Positions 9,631 through 24,559 of a stretch of 43,604 bases of DNA are shown here, in pieces; positions within the stretch are counted from its first letter, which is position 1, and each line of letters begins with the position of its first letter. The stretch is from assembly GCA_027604685.1 (NCBI GenBank), contig JADHYX010000091.1, positions 1 through 43,604 on the forward strand, written 5' to 3'. This DNA comes from Lobulomyces angularis. Its lineage: Eukaryota > Chytridiomycota > Chytridiomycetes > Lobulomycetales > Lobulomycetaceae. The notes below the pieces were generated by a model. The model was not told the DNA's origin, made no database searches, and was given only the letters and a program-made list of their open reading frames with translations. Both the position numbers and the translations under genes were made by a program.

Positions 9631-12009
9631 TTAAAAAATAAAAGCAGGATTTTTATCTGAAATTGAATTTTTCATAAATGCTAAAAATCTTTCTCCATAA
9701 AATTTTGGATTTACGCTGCTGATATTAGTTTCATCATACTGCAAACTTCTACAAAAGTGTTCAAACTTTTTGATTGCATTGTATTCTGTAAAAATATCTA
9801 TGATCCCAATATAATATATAATTGGCCGAATGCCATCGCTGGCATCGGTAGCTTGGTAGCCTCCAAAATCTTGATAGAATTGGCAAAATTTTCGCTCTGG
9901 TGGCAGGTTATTACTTAATTTGGAATTGTTTGGACTCAACAAGGACGGTTCAGAGACAGTTCTTATCCTTTTCATCTGCTTTCCATTTTTTTTCAATGGA
10001 TTTTTCTTGTATGATATGTGCAACTCTTCTTGTATTTCCGGTTCCTGAAATAAATTTATCAGTAAACTTTTTTTTTTTTTTTTTTTTTATGTCATAAATT
10101 CAACTTACATCTACAACTTGTAAAGACTTTTCTCTAATTAATTCCTTATTTCCTTTTACCATATCATGAATTCCAACCAAAAGGCTATAGTCCATGATTC
10201 GATTTTCCTGTAGATACTAACAAAAAAAAAAGAGTAAAAAAAAGAAAAGAAACAGAGTAAAAATTAAAATTACTTTAACATCTTTTTCAATTTGAGCAAC
10301 CAAAACAGATCTTTTTATAGCACCAAACTGAATATTTTGTTTTCTATTAATCCAATTTAAATCTTTTAAAACAGCTGCTGGGTTTTTAAGAGCCTCTTCT
10401 TCATCATATATTCTACCGACTGTTGAACCCTTAAGATCGTAAGTTTCATGGATATCTTTATGAGCAGGAAAAACGTTGCCCATAACAACAAAATGAATTT
10501 TTTTATTCCCAGGTAGTTTCACTCTGTGTAAACCAAAAATTCTTGAAAGTAGAGTATTTGGGTTCGACTTAACATGCTAAAAAAGAAAAAATGAAAAAAA
10601 TAGATTAAAATTTTAAAATTAAAAAAAAAGGCTACTTCATAATAATTCCTTAAAATTTTTCTCATAAATTTGTGTTCGCTATGATGAATAGTTTTAATAA
10701 TAAATCTATAATCTGCCGAAAAGTAAAAGAAACTTCCTGACTTTCCAGGGCTTCCAAGTTCACTTAGTACATACTTTCCTGTTAATGAGTTCTAAATTGA
10801 AAAAAAATTAATTTAAATTAAAATTTTTAGAAAGCTGACAACGGATAATGACTTGAAAACTTACAAGATAATCACCAGATTCAACATGAAACACATCTCT
10901 GATAGTTTTGAAAATCCAAGGAGCATAATCTTTAAATTTAAAGTCATAGTTAGTTTTTGGTGTGACCTCTTGCCCAGTACTTGAAAAAAATATGTAACAT
11001 ATTATTTATACTTTTTTTTTATTAGATTTTTCTTTTTACCCGTCAAATGCTACTTTATGAGATTGAATAAAATCATCATCGGTCAAATGCGTTTGGACTC
11101 TTGAGCTTGACCTTGAAACCTTAACACAAATAGTTAAAAAAAAAAGATGTAATGAGAAATTTGTTAAACGATTTTTATATTTACAGAGATTCGGATTCCG
11201 CTTAACATGTCAAACATTAATAAATAATTTGAATGCCCTTCCTTAACAGGAGTTCCAACTACAACTTCTTTTTCGTTTGTAAACACAGAACTTGAATTTT
11301 TACTACCCCCTTTAAGAAATGTGGTGAATATTTTACTTTTAGCAGAGGGCGGTCGTTTTGTAATTGAATTAACACTGCTGCACTCAACTTGCTCATTACT
11401 TGGTTTACTATTGGGTGGTACACTTGGTACGCTTGATCTGCTACTACCATTATCTGAATTAATCCCAGATTCAGGATAAAGAACTGGTAAACTTAATGTA
11501 TCATCTATATTGTCAGCACTTTTTTTGAACTTAAGTCCATATGAAGCTTTATGCATTGCATTTGTAGAAGATTTTGACCGTGTTCTAGCTTTAGTAGTCC
11601 TTTTTGGAGTATTTACAGATAAAAGAATATTATCGTCCTTGCATCTTTGACTTCCTACATTTTCTAGGATTTCATTGTTATTTTCTAAAATTAAACTAGG
11701 AAAGAAAGAATTGTTGACAACGTTTGGTTCCACAGGAGGAGTAGGTAGAGAAGCTACTCGTTTAAGATTCGCAATGAAGCGATTTTCATTAGAAGTAATT
11801 AGTGCTTTTTTATCAGTAGAATCTTTTCTTTCTAGAGATAAAGTTTTGGTTGAAGTTACTGAGGGAACATCTTTTTGAAGAAACCCAACTTTAATTTGTG
11901 AAGCGTCATCAAGAACATTGCGTTGTAATGCAATTTTCATAATAGCAAGATTGTCAACTGATATGTCGGACTCGGGTATGCAATGGATATCATCGTTTTT
12001 TTTACTCAT
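9631..12009 (-). CDS. MSS4: Phosphatidylinositol-4-phosphate 5-kinase, copy 2 (Mss4 type)
   Basis: Seven exons (12009-11185, 11119-11040, 10979-10865, 10791-10636, 10576-10274, 10216-10109, 10044-9631) give 666 aa. The Ser/Thr-rich, probably disordered N-terminus is about 250 residues, far longer than in copy 1. The PIPK domain is complete: [73 protein letters not shown] and [13 protein letters not shown]. It makes the same product, PI(4,5)P2. Two extra introns (FDG|T and DYL|NSL) are absent from copy 1, and the first kinase-domain intron sits after IRIS rather than before IRI. The C-terminus stops about 25 residues after the conserved GERFLAFM segment and lacks copy 1's Ser-rich tail. The long N-terminus is a likely site for regulatory phosphorylation. 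Confidence 0.93.
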
Positions 12010-12106
12010 CGCGTTAACAAAAAAAAGTAAATTTTTTTATTTTTTTTCAGAAAATTAGTTTATTTTGGGTTGTGGGACATGTCACAACAGCCACAAATTC
12101 TGTGAT

Positions 12107-12116
12107 ACACGCGTGT
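12107..12116. promoter_or_regulatory. ACACGCGTGT palindrome, possible MluI cell-cycle box
   Basis: A perfect 10-bp palindrome containing ACGCGT lies about 100 bp upstream of the PIP5K copy 2 start and just past the 3' end of the E2 gene. ACGCGT is the MBF (MluI cell-cycle box) site in yeasts. CpG is rare in this AT-rich DNA, so it stands out, but function is only inferred. Confidence 0.25.
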
Positions 12117-12149
12117 CATATTTATATTTTAATGTTTTATTAATTTTAA

Positions 12150-12948
<799 letters not shown>

Positions 12949-13537
12949 GATTTACAAAGTAGATGAAAGTGCTTAAATTAGAAAGTTTATTCGTTTAAGA
13001 GATAGAAAATATGTAAGAAATAATGTAGAATTATTTTTTTTTTATTTTTAATGTTGTACGAAACAAAAAAACCATATAAAAAAATAGCCACTTATAAAAA
13101 TTTAGCATTTCCTACAGAACAGTTGGCCACACTGACTTTAACTCTCAACTCAAACATGCTCAATTTTGTTCAGTTTTATTTTGTTCAATCATGTTCAAAA
13201 GTTTTAATCATGTTCAACTTTACTCCATTCCTACTTAATTTGCTTTTGGATAACTTTTAACTAATACTTGCTGTATTTTAATGTTATTTGAACTGTTAAT
13301 AATGAAGTAGCTTCATTTATCAGTTGCCGTTTTTGGAAAATCAAACAGTTTTTTATTAAACACCAGCCTTTTGGAATTCCAAAGCATTTCGCAACTAAGA
13401 GCATAATTAATCCGCCGTCAAACTTTTGCTGCAGATTAACCTAACAAAGTTAACTATTACAGAGGACTTGCAAAAACAGATTCTCTTAAAGTTTTATTGT
13501 TGGAGTTACTCAAAACCTAAAACCCTGCTATTTTTGG
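12949..13537. other. Divergent intergenic region (E2 enzyme / WH2 protein)
   Basis: Promoter region shared by the minus-strand E2 gene and the plus-strand WH2 gene. It contains a plus-strand ORF (13051-13260) of low-complexity composition that I do not regard as coding. The only other structure I see is the short TGTTCAA-type repeat noted separately. Confidence 0.4.
13187..13217. repeat. Two direct copies of AATCATGTTCAA
   Basis: The 12-mer AATCATGTTCAA occurs at 13187-13198 and 13206-13217, and related TGTTCA words occur just upstream (about 13167-13186). It could be a degenerate minisatellite or a factor-binding site in the divergent promoter. Confidence 0.4.
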
Positions 13538-14327
13538 ATGTTGAACTTTGATCTTTCATCTTTGGATTTTCTTGTGGTGTTTTTATTTTTCTTAGTCATA
13601 GTATTAAGTTCTCTTTTTAAGCTGTTGCGCAGCAATGTAAGAAAAATAAAAACTTCCCATTTTTCACAAATGTTTAAAAGTAACTCCAGTTTTATTCTCA
13701 TTCTGTTTTCTAGTTAAAAAGAATCGAAAGACTAATAAAAAAAAATGAAAAGTTGCTTTTGGATTTAAAAAAACAAAAAATTATTTATAACTCCAAAAAT
13801 GAATACCACAGCACTGTTACTTCAAATTTAGTCCAAAGTAATAACCTTAATGCACTTTCTGGTAAATTCAAATGCTTTTGCTCTTGATTCTAAAATGTTT
13901 CTTAGCCCCTCCCACTCCACCACCACTACCAAAACTAGCTGTAGATAATACATTTATAAAACAGGAAAAAAGAGAAAAAAATGTTTCTTTGGAAAATGAG
14001 ATTCCTGAGGAAGAAAGTTTACCTTCAAAACTGTAATTATTTATTAAATATTTATAGTTAACTTTTTTTTTTTTTTTTTTTTCATTAGGCTGCAGGAATT
14101 GACTAATGGAGTAAAGTTAAAAAAAACCAATTTAATGTAAATATATAAAAAAAATTAATAAATCAATAACGACAATTTTTTTCCTAAAAAGGACACCAAG
14201 AAATACAAATGTAAAAAAAATAAAAAAAATTGATTCTCATGGGATTGGAATGTTGTTAAGAAACAGACTTATGAAATTGAGAGGGGAAGAAAATGAAGTT
14301 GACATTGTTGGTGATGAAATATATTAA
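13538..14327 (+). CDS. Small membrane-anchored, proline-rich WH2 (actin-binding) protein
   Basis: Five exons (13538-13636, 13714-13861, 13906-14032, 14089-14136, 14192-14327) sum to 185 codons plus stop. Residues 8-27 form one strong hydrophobic segment (SSLDFLVVFLFFLVIVLSSL) followed at once by basic residues, so by the positive-inside rule the bulk should face the cytosol. Residues 34-60 are a Lys-rich, probably coiled-coil helix. APPTPPPLPKL (83-93) is a profilin or SH3-type polyproline stretch. KLLQELTNGVKLKKTN (124-139) matches the WH2 core (LLxxI..G..LKKT), which binds monomeric actin. The last 45 residues are basic, then acidic (VDIVGDEIY end). Polyproline directly before WH2 is the layout of WASP/verprolin-type actin regulators. 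I know no family with this exact short layout, so the function is inferred. An N-terminal anchor for the mitochondrial outer membrane or ER is also possible. Confidence 0.75.
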
Positions 14328-15036
14328 TTTTCAATCAAAATTCAACAGTGGACCAAAAATTTACTATTAATTTTTTTTTTTTTTTTTTATCTTGCATTCT
14401 ACTTTTATTTTATTTTATTTTATTTTTTTTTGGTATTCACATACAGCAATTCTTTTTTTTTTTTATATATATTTAAAGTAATTTTTTGTTAATTTGCATT
14501 GTTTTTCAAATAATTAAGTTGATCCGATATAGCTTAAAATTTTTGATGTTTATTTTAATAACTTTCTCAGGGTTGATTATCAACTAGAACCTTTTACTTA
14601 AATTCAAGTAGTTTTTGTATGAAGAAAAAGTACGATTCGCTTTGCTTAGTTGCATCACGGAGTCTTCATTTTTTAGGAACCGCCCTTGTACCATTTTTTT
14701 TTTATTTTATTTAAAATTCTTTTTGTTTTTCTAAATTCAAAGAAAAAAACTTTATTTTTTTGTTTCTTGCTTGTCTCATAAAAAAGCCTTATTAGCGCAA
14801 CCAAATCTCATTTATTGATTAATTATCATTTATTTAATACTTCTTCCTGTCAAAAGGTAACGGACAACTAGTTTAATTATTTTTAAATTTAACAATTTTT
14901 GTAATATTTATGGTTATTTGCGAATGAATCTAATGTTATTTTTTTTTTTTAATACTTTAATTTTATTTTTTTATTTTTTCCTGTACTGTGACTAGTCTAT
15001 TTTAATTTTTTAAAAATTATAGAAAAAATAAAGATA
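14328..15036. other. Intergenic region upstream of the P-type ATPase
   Basis: Very T-rich, with several T runs of 8-18. No protein-like frame on either strand and no recognisable RNA gene. It should contain the terminator of the WH2 gene and the ATPase promoter. Confidence 0.5.
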
Positions 15037-19759
<4,723 letters not shown>

Positions 19760-19810
19760 AAATAGTGATAATAATGATAAATAAAAAAAATTAATTATTT
19801 TTAATTTTTT

Positions 19811-22082
19811 TTATTCTTCTTGTTTCATATTTTCGTTCAATTTTTTACTATAAAATTTAAGCCGGTTACTCCTTCGGTCAGTAAATTTTACTTTATCATT
19901 TTTAATTTCAGTCAAGATTTCTTTAATGAAATTTAATTTGTAAAAAAAAAAAAAAAAAATTTTTAAAAAGAACAGAAAAGAAATGTACCTTTAATATTTT
20001 GAACCTTTCCTAATTCGTCATAAGACTTTAACATTACCTCATATACTAAAGTGTTAGGTACTATGCCTTTATCTAACATTTCTTTGTAGTACTAGATGAA
20101 AAAAAAAAAAAAAAAAAAAATGGTTTGAAACTCCAATATATTAATTTTACAAAAAAATTTATATTAAAAAAAAAAAATTTTTTTTTATTCTTTTATTTTA
20201 TTTTTTGGTTACCTTTTCTGCTAAAAGATGCTTTTTATTATCAAAACATGCATCTATTAAATTAAAAAAATTAATGTAATAAATAAAAAAAAAATATAAA
20301 TTGTGTAAAAAATATATATTTTTTTTTTTACTTAATATTACTGCATACGTGTAAGAGTTAGGAGTAACCACTTTTGACTTTTTTAAATCATCAAAAAACT
20401 TAAAAATTTGATCATAATTTCCCTAAAAGAGTAAAAATTGATTAATTAAACTCAATTAAATTAAAATAAAGAAATAGATAGGATATTTTTCCTTTTTTTT
20501 TTTTTATACGTTTTCTCTATAGAAATTTAAAACAGTGTTATAGTTGAATATTGCAGGTTCTTCTTTTAGTGAATTTTTTATTTCATTAAAGTAATGCAGC
20601 ATTTGCTTTTCATCTTTCACATTGGCAAAAACTCTTATTAGTTCGTAGTATATATGTTGATTTGGTGTTAGACCTGCAAAAAAAATATTAAAAAAAGAAA
20701 AAAAGATTTCATTTAAAAGTTTCTACCCATCTCAGGTAAAGAATTGAAGAGCTTCATACTATATTCTGGATCTCGCCGTCTGGTATAGTAGTTTAGTACG
20801 ATTTTAACACACTTGATATCAACTTTTTGCATTTTCTTAAAAATATTGTTTATTTCTGTTCCACGGTTAAATTTTGCTAATAAGCTTAACAATTTTCCAT
20901 TAATTGCAATGTCAAAATTCAATCCTTTTTTTATAAAGTTCAGGTACGCTTCATAACTTTCTCGTAACTTTTCCTAGAATAAGAAAGGTTTTCAATAATA
21001 TCATTTTTTGTATTGTTATTATTTTACCTCTTTAAAATTTAAAATTCTTTCCATGTATGCAGTAGCCGCATGCAATTTTGGGTTTTTACTTTCTAAAATT
21101 GTATTATCTAAAAACTGTGTAGACATCATATTTTCATCTTTTTCCTTTTTAGTTGTAATATCCTGTTTACTTTTTTTTATAACATTTTCTCTCTGTGATA
21201 TCCTGGGAGACAGTTTTAACTTTGCATCAGATTCGATGTTTATTGTTTCATTGTTAAAAACTCGCCGTGAAAAACTTGAGGAAAGTTTTTCTTCTGAAGC
21301 ATCCGGATTTTTAAAAAAATTTTTTTTTTCTGTTGAAAAATTTGATGGAAAAGTAATTTTTGAGGAATCTCTGGCGTATGGTTTGGAAATAGTATTTCTT
21401 GAATAATTGGAAGTAGAATTTTTTCCAAAAAAGCTATGAGTAGTGCGATATAAGGAAATTAAAAAAATAAATAAAAAAAATTAAAGTTAAAAATAAAAAA
21501 ACAATCTACTTTTTTTTTTATTTTCTTTTTTTCTTTGTATTTTTATTTTATTTTTTAGTCTCAGAATAACTTTTATTTTTTGTTGGATTATTAAACTTAG
21601 AGTTGGATTCCCGATTATTAAAAAAATCTTTTTTTTCCTTATGGAACCTTAATTTATTCTCGGGTTGATCTCGCTTTTCAAAGCTTCCCTTTTTATTTTC
21701 TCTATGGTAGTTCCTTTCAAAATTTTCTTTTTGAAAAGGTCCCCTATGGTCAGTTTTGTTAAATCTAATGTTGAATTTATTAAAATCTCCTTTCCTCTCT
21801 GTCTTTGTCAATTTTCCTCTCCCTTGATAATAACTTTTTGATGAGGAAGCAGCAAAAGAATTAGTTTTTTTTTTTTGATTTAAATCTGAGTGGCAATTAG
21901 TAGTAGCAAAAAGGTTAATTTTGGTTGTTGTAGAAAAATTAATTTGAGAATAAAGTAGATTTTTATATGAATTATTTTTAAGTAAGTATAATTTTATGGT
22001 TACTATTTAATATATATTTTTGTTAGTTGGTTAATTTATATTTATTATTATTATTTTTTAATTCGGCTTCATTCTTACTCAT
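19811..22082 (-). CDS. Mitochondrial pentatricopeptide-repeat (PPR) protein
   Basis: Spliced minus-strand gene ending at 19811. About six degenerate 35-residue PPR helical hairpins run from about 20960 to 19870, for example GLTPNQHIYYELIRVFANV, NYNTVLNFYRENGNYDQIF, TPNSYTYAVIL and GIVPNTLVYEVMLKSYDEL. PPR proteins bind organellar RNA and act in its processing or translation. The N-terminus is basic, hydroxylated and acid-poor (MITIKLYLLKNNSYKNLL), as expected for a mitochondrial presequence. It is followed by a long Asn/Lys/Arg-rich, low-complexity region (about 21550-21900). The start needs a 4-nt first exon (ATG A, 22082-22079) followed by GTAAG and an acceptor at 22013; no other in-frame ATG lies near. 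The junction between about 21560 and 21435 is uncertain because the donor is non-canonical or hidden. Confidence 0.8.
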
Positions 22083-22993
22083 TGTTTAAATGACCTTCTT
22101 TTCTCCATGAAAAATATTTTTTGACAATAAAAAAAAAAAAAAAAAAAAAAAATTTAGAAAATATTTATGAAAATTTAAGAACTGCTAATATATATTCTAA
22201 GAGTGCAGAAAAACAAACTTACTACTCTTACGCTCTTCAAGGATATATAGATGTCTCAAATCCATGTGTGGAAGAAGTGTGATTGAACATTTTAAAAAGT
22301 TTATAAAGAGAGTGCACGTAAATTTTCTTAAACTATTTTTAAAAAGCTGTTGAATACCTATCCATAAAACTTATAAACTATATCAGCTTATCTGAAAAAC
22401 TTTGCCTTTTAGAAGTACCTTTCTAATACATATTAACAGTATAAGAAATGTGGTTGATGATTTAAGATATCGAGAGTAATCAAGTTAAAAACTTTGCTAT
22501 TAAAAACATTTTTAAAAACATTTAATTTTAAATTTTATGCATAATTTCAAGCAAACAAAAGATCCAACTCTACTAGATTCTAATACACCAAGTTACTTGA
22601 GACTTACCAAATACCTCAAATACTGGAGGAAAAAAAGCTTTTTTAGATCCAAGTAACAACTTAAACATTTCTATAAGATTTAAGAAATAAGAAAATAAAA
22701 AAAAAATAAACTTTATTGAAAGTATTTGAAAAATTTTATAAAAAAAAAATAAAAAATTAAGTTGATTTTCTTTTTTTTTTCGTAGTTTTTTTTCATGAAA
22801 AGTGGAATTTTTACTTAACAATTACAAGTAAAAAAAAAAAAAATCTGTCTATTCTGCTTAATTTAAATATAAAATCTCAAATCAGTTAAAATCAATTTTT
22901 TAATTTTAAAAAATTAAATTTAGTAAAAAAAAACTTTAAATCAAGTAGAAAAGAAAATTTAAATCAAAAAGAAAAAAAAATTTAAAAAATAAA
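22083..22993 (+). pseudogene. Decayed plus-strand coding patch, family unknown
   Basis: From about 22150 to 22680 four plus-strand pieces read like protein but sit in different frames: 22155-22281 (NIYENLRTANIYSKSAEKQT...), about 22340-22425 (VEYLSIKLINYISLSEKLCL), about 22430-22480 (SIRNVVDDLRYRE) and 22538-22657 (MHNFKQTKDPTLLDSNTPSY...). Introns joining them would have to be only about 21-30 nt, shorter than any well-supported one here, so a frameshifted relic is likelier than a live gene. The family is not recognised. The rest, 22680-22993, is A-rich flank and the promoter of the acyltransferase. Confidence 0.35.
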
Positions 22994-24373
22994 ATGACAA
23001 CCATAGTAAAAAGTTATAGAATTAAACCTTCAAAACCAATTGTAGAAATAAAAAAAGAAACTTTAGAAGGATTAGACAAGAATAATTATTTTTATACAAC
23101 CATTTTTTTTGGATTCGATAGCAATTATTTTTCTCCAGCACCCAACAGCATTAGCTATGAACAAATTGTAGAAAAATTAAAAAACGATTTATCAATTTTA
23201 CAAAATGATTTTCCAATGATTTCTGGCAATATTGAAAACAATTATGAAAAAAATTTTGCCCAGATTATATACGATGGAAGTGGTGTTGTAATAATAGAAG
23301 CTAGAAACAACAGTATAAATATAAATGACCTTACAATTTTAAAAGATAATAACGATTTTACCTCTGCCAAAACGATTTCTGATTTGTTTACTCCTGATTT
23401 GAAATTTCTTAAAAACGAATTTCATGTACAACATTTTCCCTTTATCGTACAAATCACTAAGTTAAAATGTAATTCTATTATACTAACGTTAATGAATTCC
23501 CATATGCTGATGGATGGTGGCTCTTACGAATTATTGCAAAGCGCTTGGAAAGCTATTTCAAAGGGATTGGATTATAGGAAACCAGATGACAAAAAAATCG
23601 ATTATGCCGGTATTAAACAGCCAAGTGTAATGCCTAAAGGATGGATGGAAGTACCTAAAAAACTTTTTTTTAACGACGATTCAACTTCAACCGACGAACC
23701 TTCTCAATACATACCTTCTTGTCGATTTCATTTTTCTAAAAATAAAGTCAATCAATTAAAAATTGAATTAAACAACTTGATAAAAGAAGACGGTGAGACC
23801 AAATATGTTACGTCAGATGAAATTGTATGCTCTCTCTTATGGAAAGTTATTACTAAGCATCGAAAATTGGATGAAAATCAAAATACTACTTTTATTCGAC
23901 CAACTAATGTAAGAAACATATTGAAACCAATGCTCTCTGATCTTTCTTTTGGCAACTTGGCAATTATGGATGGCATCTCTTTAACTTTCAAAGAAATAAA
24001 TTCTTTTGATATTTTACAAATCATCAAAAAAATTCAATTGCAAAAGGAATTATACAACAGAGATATCATCCTGCAAAATTTAAAATATTTTACTGAATTG
24101 CCCTTTGATAAATCTTTAGCCATGGACTTTGTTGGCTTGGCAAAAACCGATCTTTTGCTCAATTCCTGGAGCAAATTTACATCTTTGGCTTCTTTTGATA
24201 TTGGTTTTGGTAATAATGTATTTGTATCTTTGCCTCCACTCATGAACGGTGCAGTTTTATTACTACCTTCGTGTTTTAAGCAGGAAGAGGGAATTGTAGC
24301 TCATACTTATTTACCACATAGCGTATTACAGGAATTAAAAAATGATAGTGATTTATTAAAATATTTATGTTAA
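22994..24373 (+). CDS. BAHD-type acyl-CoA-dependent acyltransferase
   Basis: One uninterrupted frame of 459 aa, of normal BAHD length (about 430-480). The catalytic motif HxxxD is present as SHMLMDGGS (His 170, Asp 174), in the usual mid-protein position. A C-terminal DIGFG (402-406) with following VSLPPLMNGAVLLLP stands where BAHD enzymes have the structural DFGWG motif. Family members transfer an acyl group from acyl-CoA to an alcohol or amine in cytosolic secondary metabolism; the fungal transferase family includes trichothecene 3-O-acetyltransferase-like enzymes. The substrate cannot be told. No signal peptide is seen. Unlike nearly every neighbour the gene has no intron, it stands alone rather than in a pathway cluster, and it abuts both a decayed patch and an assembly gap. 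Acquisition by transfer or as a retrocopy is possible. Confidence 0.85.
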   Translation: MTTIVKSYRIKPSKPIVEIKKETLEGLDKNNYFYTTIFFGFDSNYFSPAPNSISYEQIVEKLKNDLSILQNDFPMISGNIENNYEKNFAQIIYDGSGVVIIEARNNSININDLTILKDNNDFTSAKTISDLFTPDLKFLKNEFHVQHFPFIVQITKLKCNSIILTLMNSHMLMDGGSYELLQSAWKAISKGLDYRKPDDKKIDYAGIKQPSVMPKGWMEVPKKLFFNDDSTSTDEPSQYIPSCRFHFSKNKVNQLKIELNNLIKEDGETKYVTSDEIVCSLLWKVITKHRKLDENQNTTFIRPTNVRNILKPMLSDLSFGNLAIMDGISLTFKEINSFDILQIIKKIQLQKELYNRDIILQNLKYFTELPFDKSLAMDFVGLAKTDLLLNSWSKFTSLASFDIGFGNNVFVSLPPLMNGAVLLLPSCFKQEEGIVAHTYLPHSVLQELKNDSDLLKYLC

Positions 24374-24442
24374 ATTACTTATTTAAAAGCATATTTATTA
24401 AATGACTATAAAATTTTTTATTTTAAAATAAATATAAACTTT

Positions 24443-24452
24443 NNNNNNNNNN
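24443..24452. other. Assembly gap (10 N)
   Basis: Ten Ns between an A/T-rich tail and a 20-base T run. The true size is unknown. The join between the acyltransferase and the Sec15 gene is therefore a scaffold join, and their adjacency is not proven. Confidence 0.99.
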
Positions 24453-24559
24453 TTTTTTTTTTTTTTTTTTATTTTTATTTATTCCCTATAAAATATACAA
24501 TATATGCATGTACTATTATTTAAAATTTTTTTAAAGCAAAAAAGATAAAAAAAAAAACA

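Noticed and set aside
13051..13260. 69-codon plus-strand ORF between the E2 gene and the WH2 gene
   Set aside because: Its composition comes from TTCAA/TGTTCA repeats and no motif is seen; it is likely promoter DNA.
21008..21428. Plus-strand ORF and alternative minus frame across the PPR gene's N-terminal arm
   Set aside because: They are shadows of low-complexity coding sequence; the frame chosen joins to the PPR exons.
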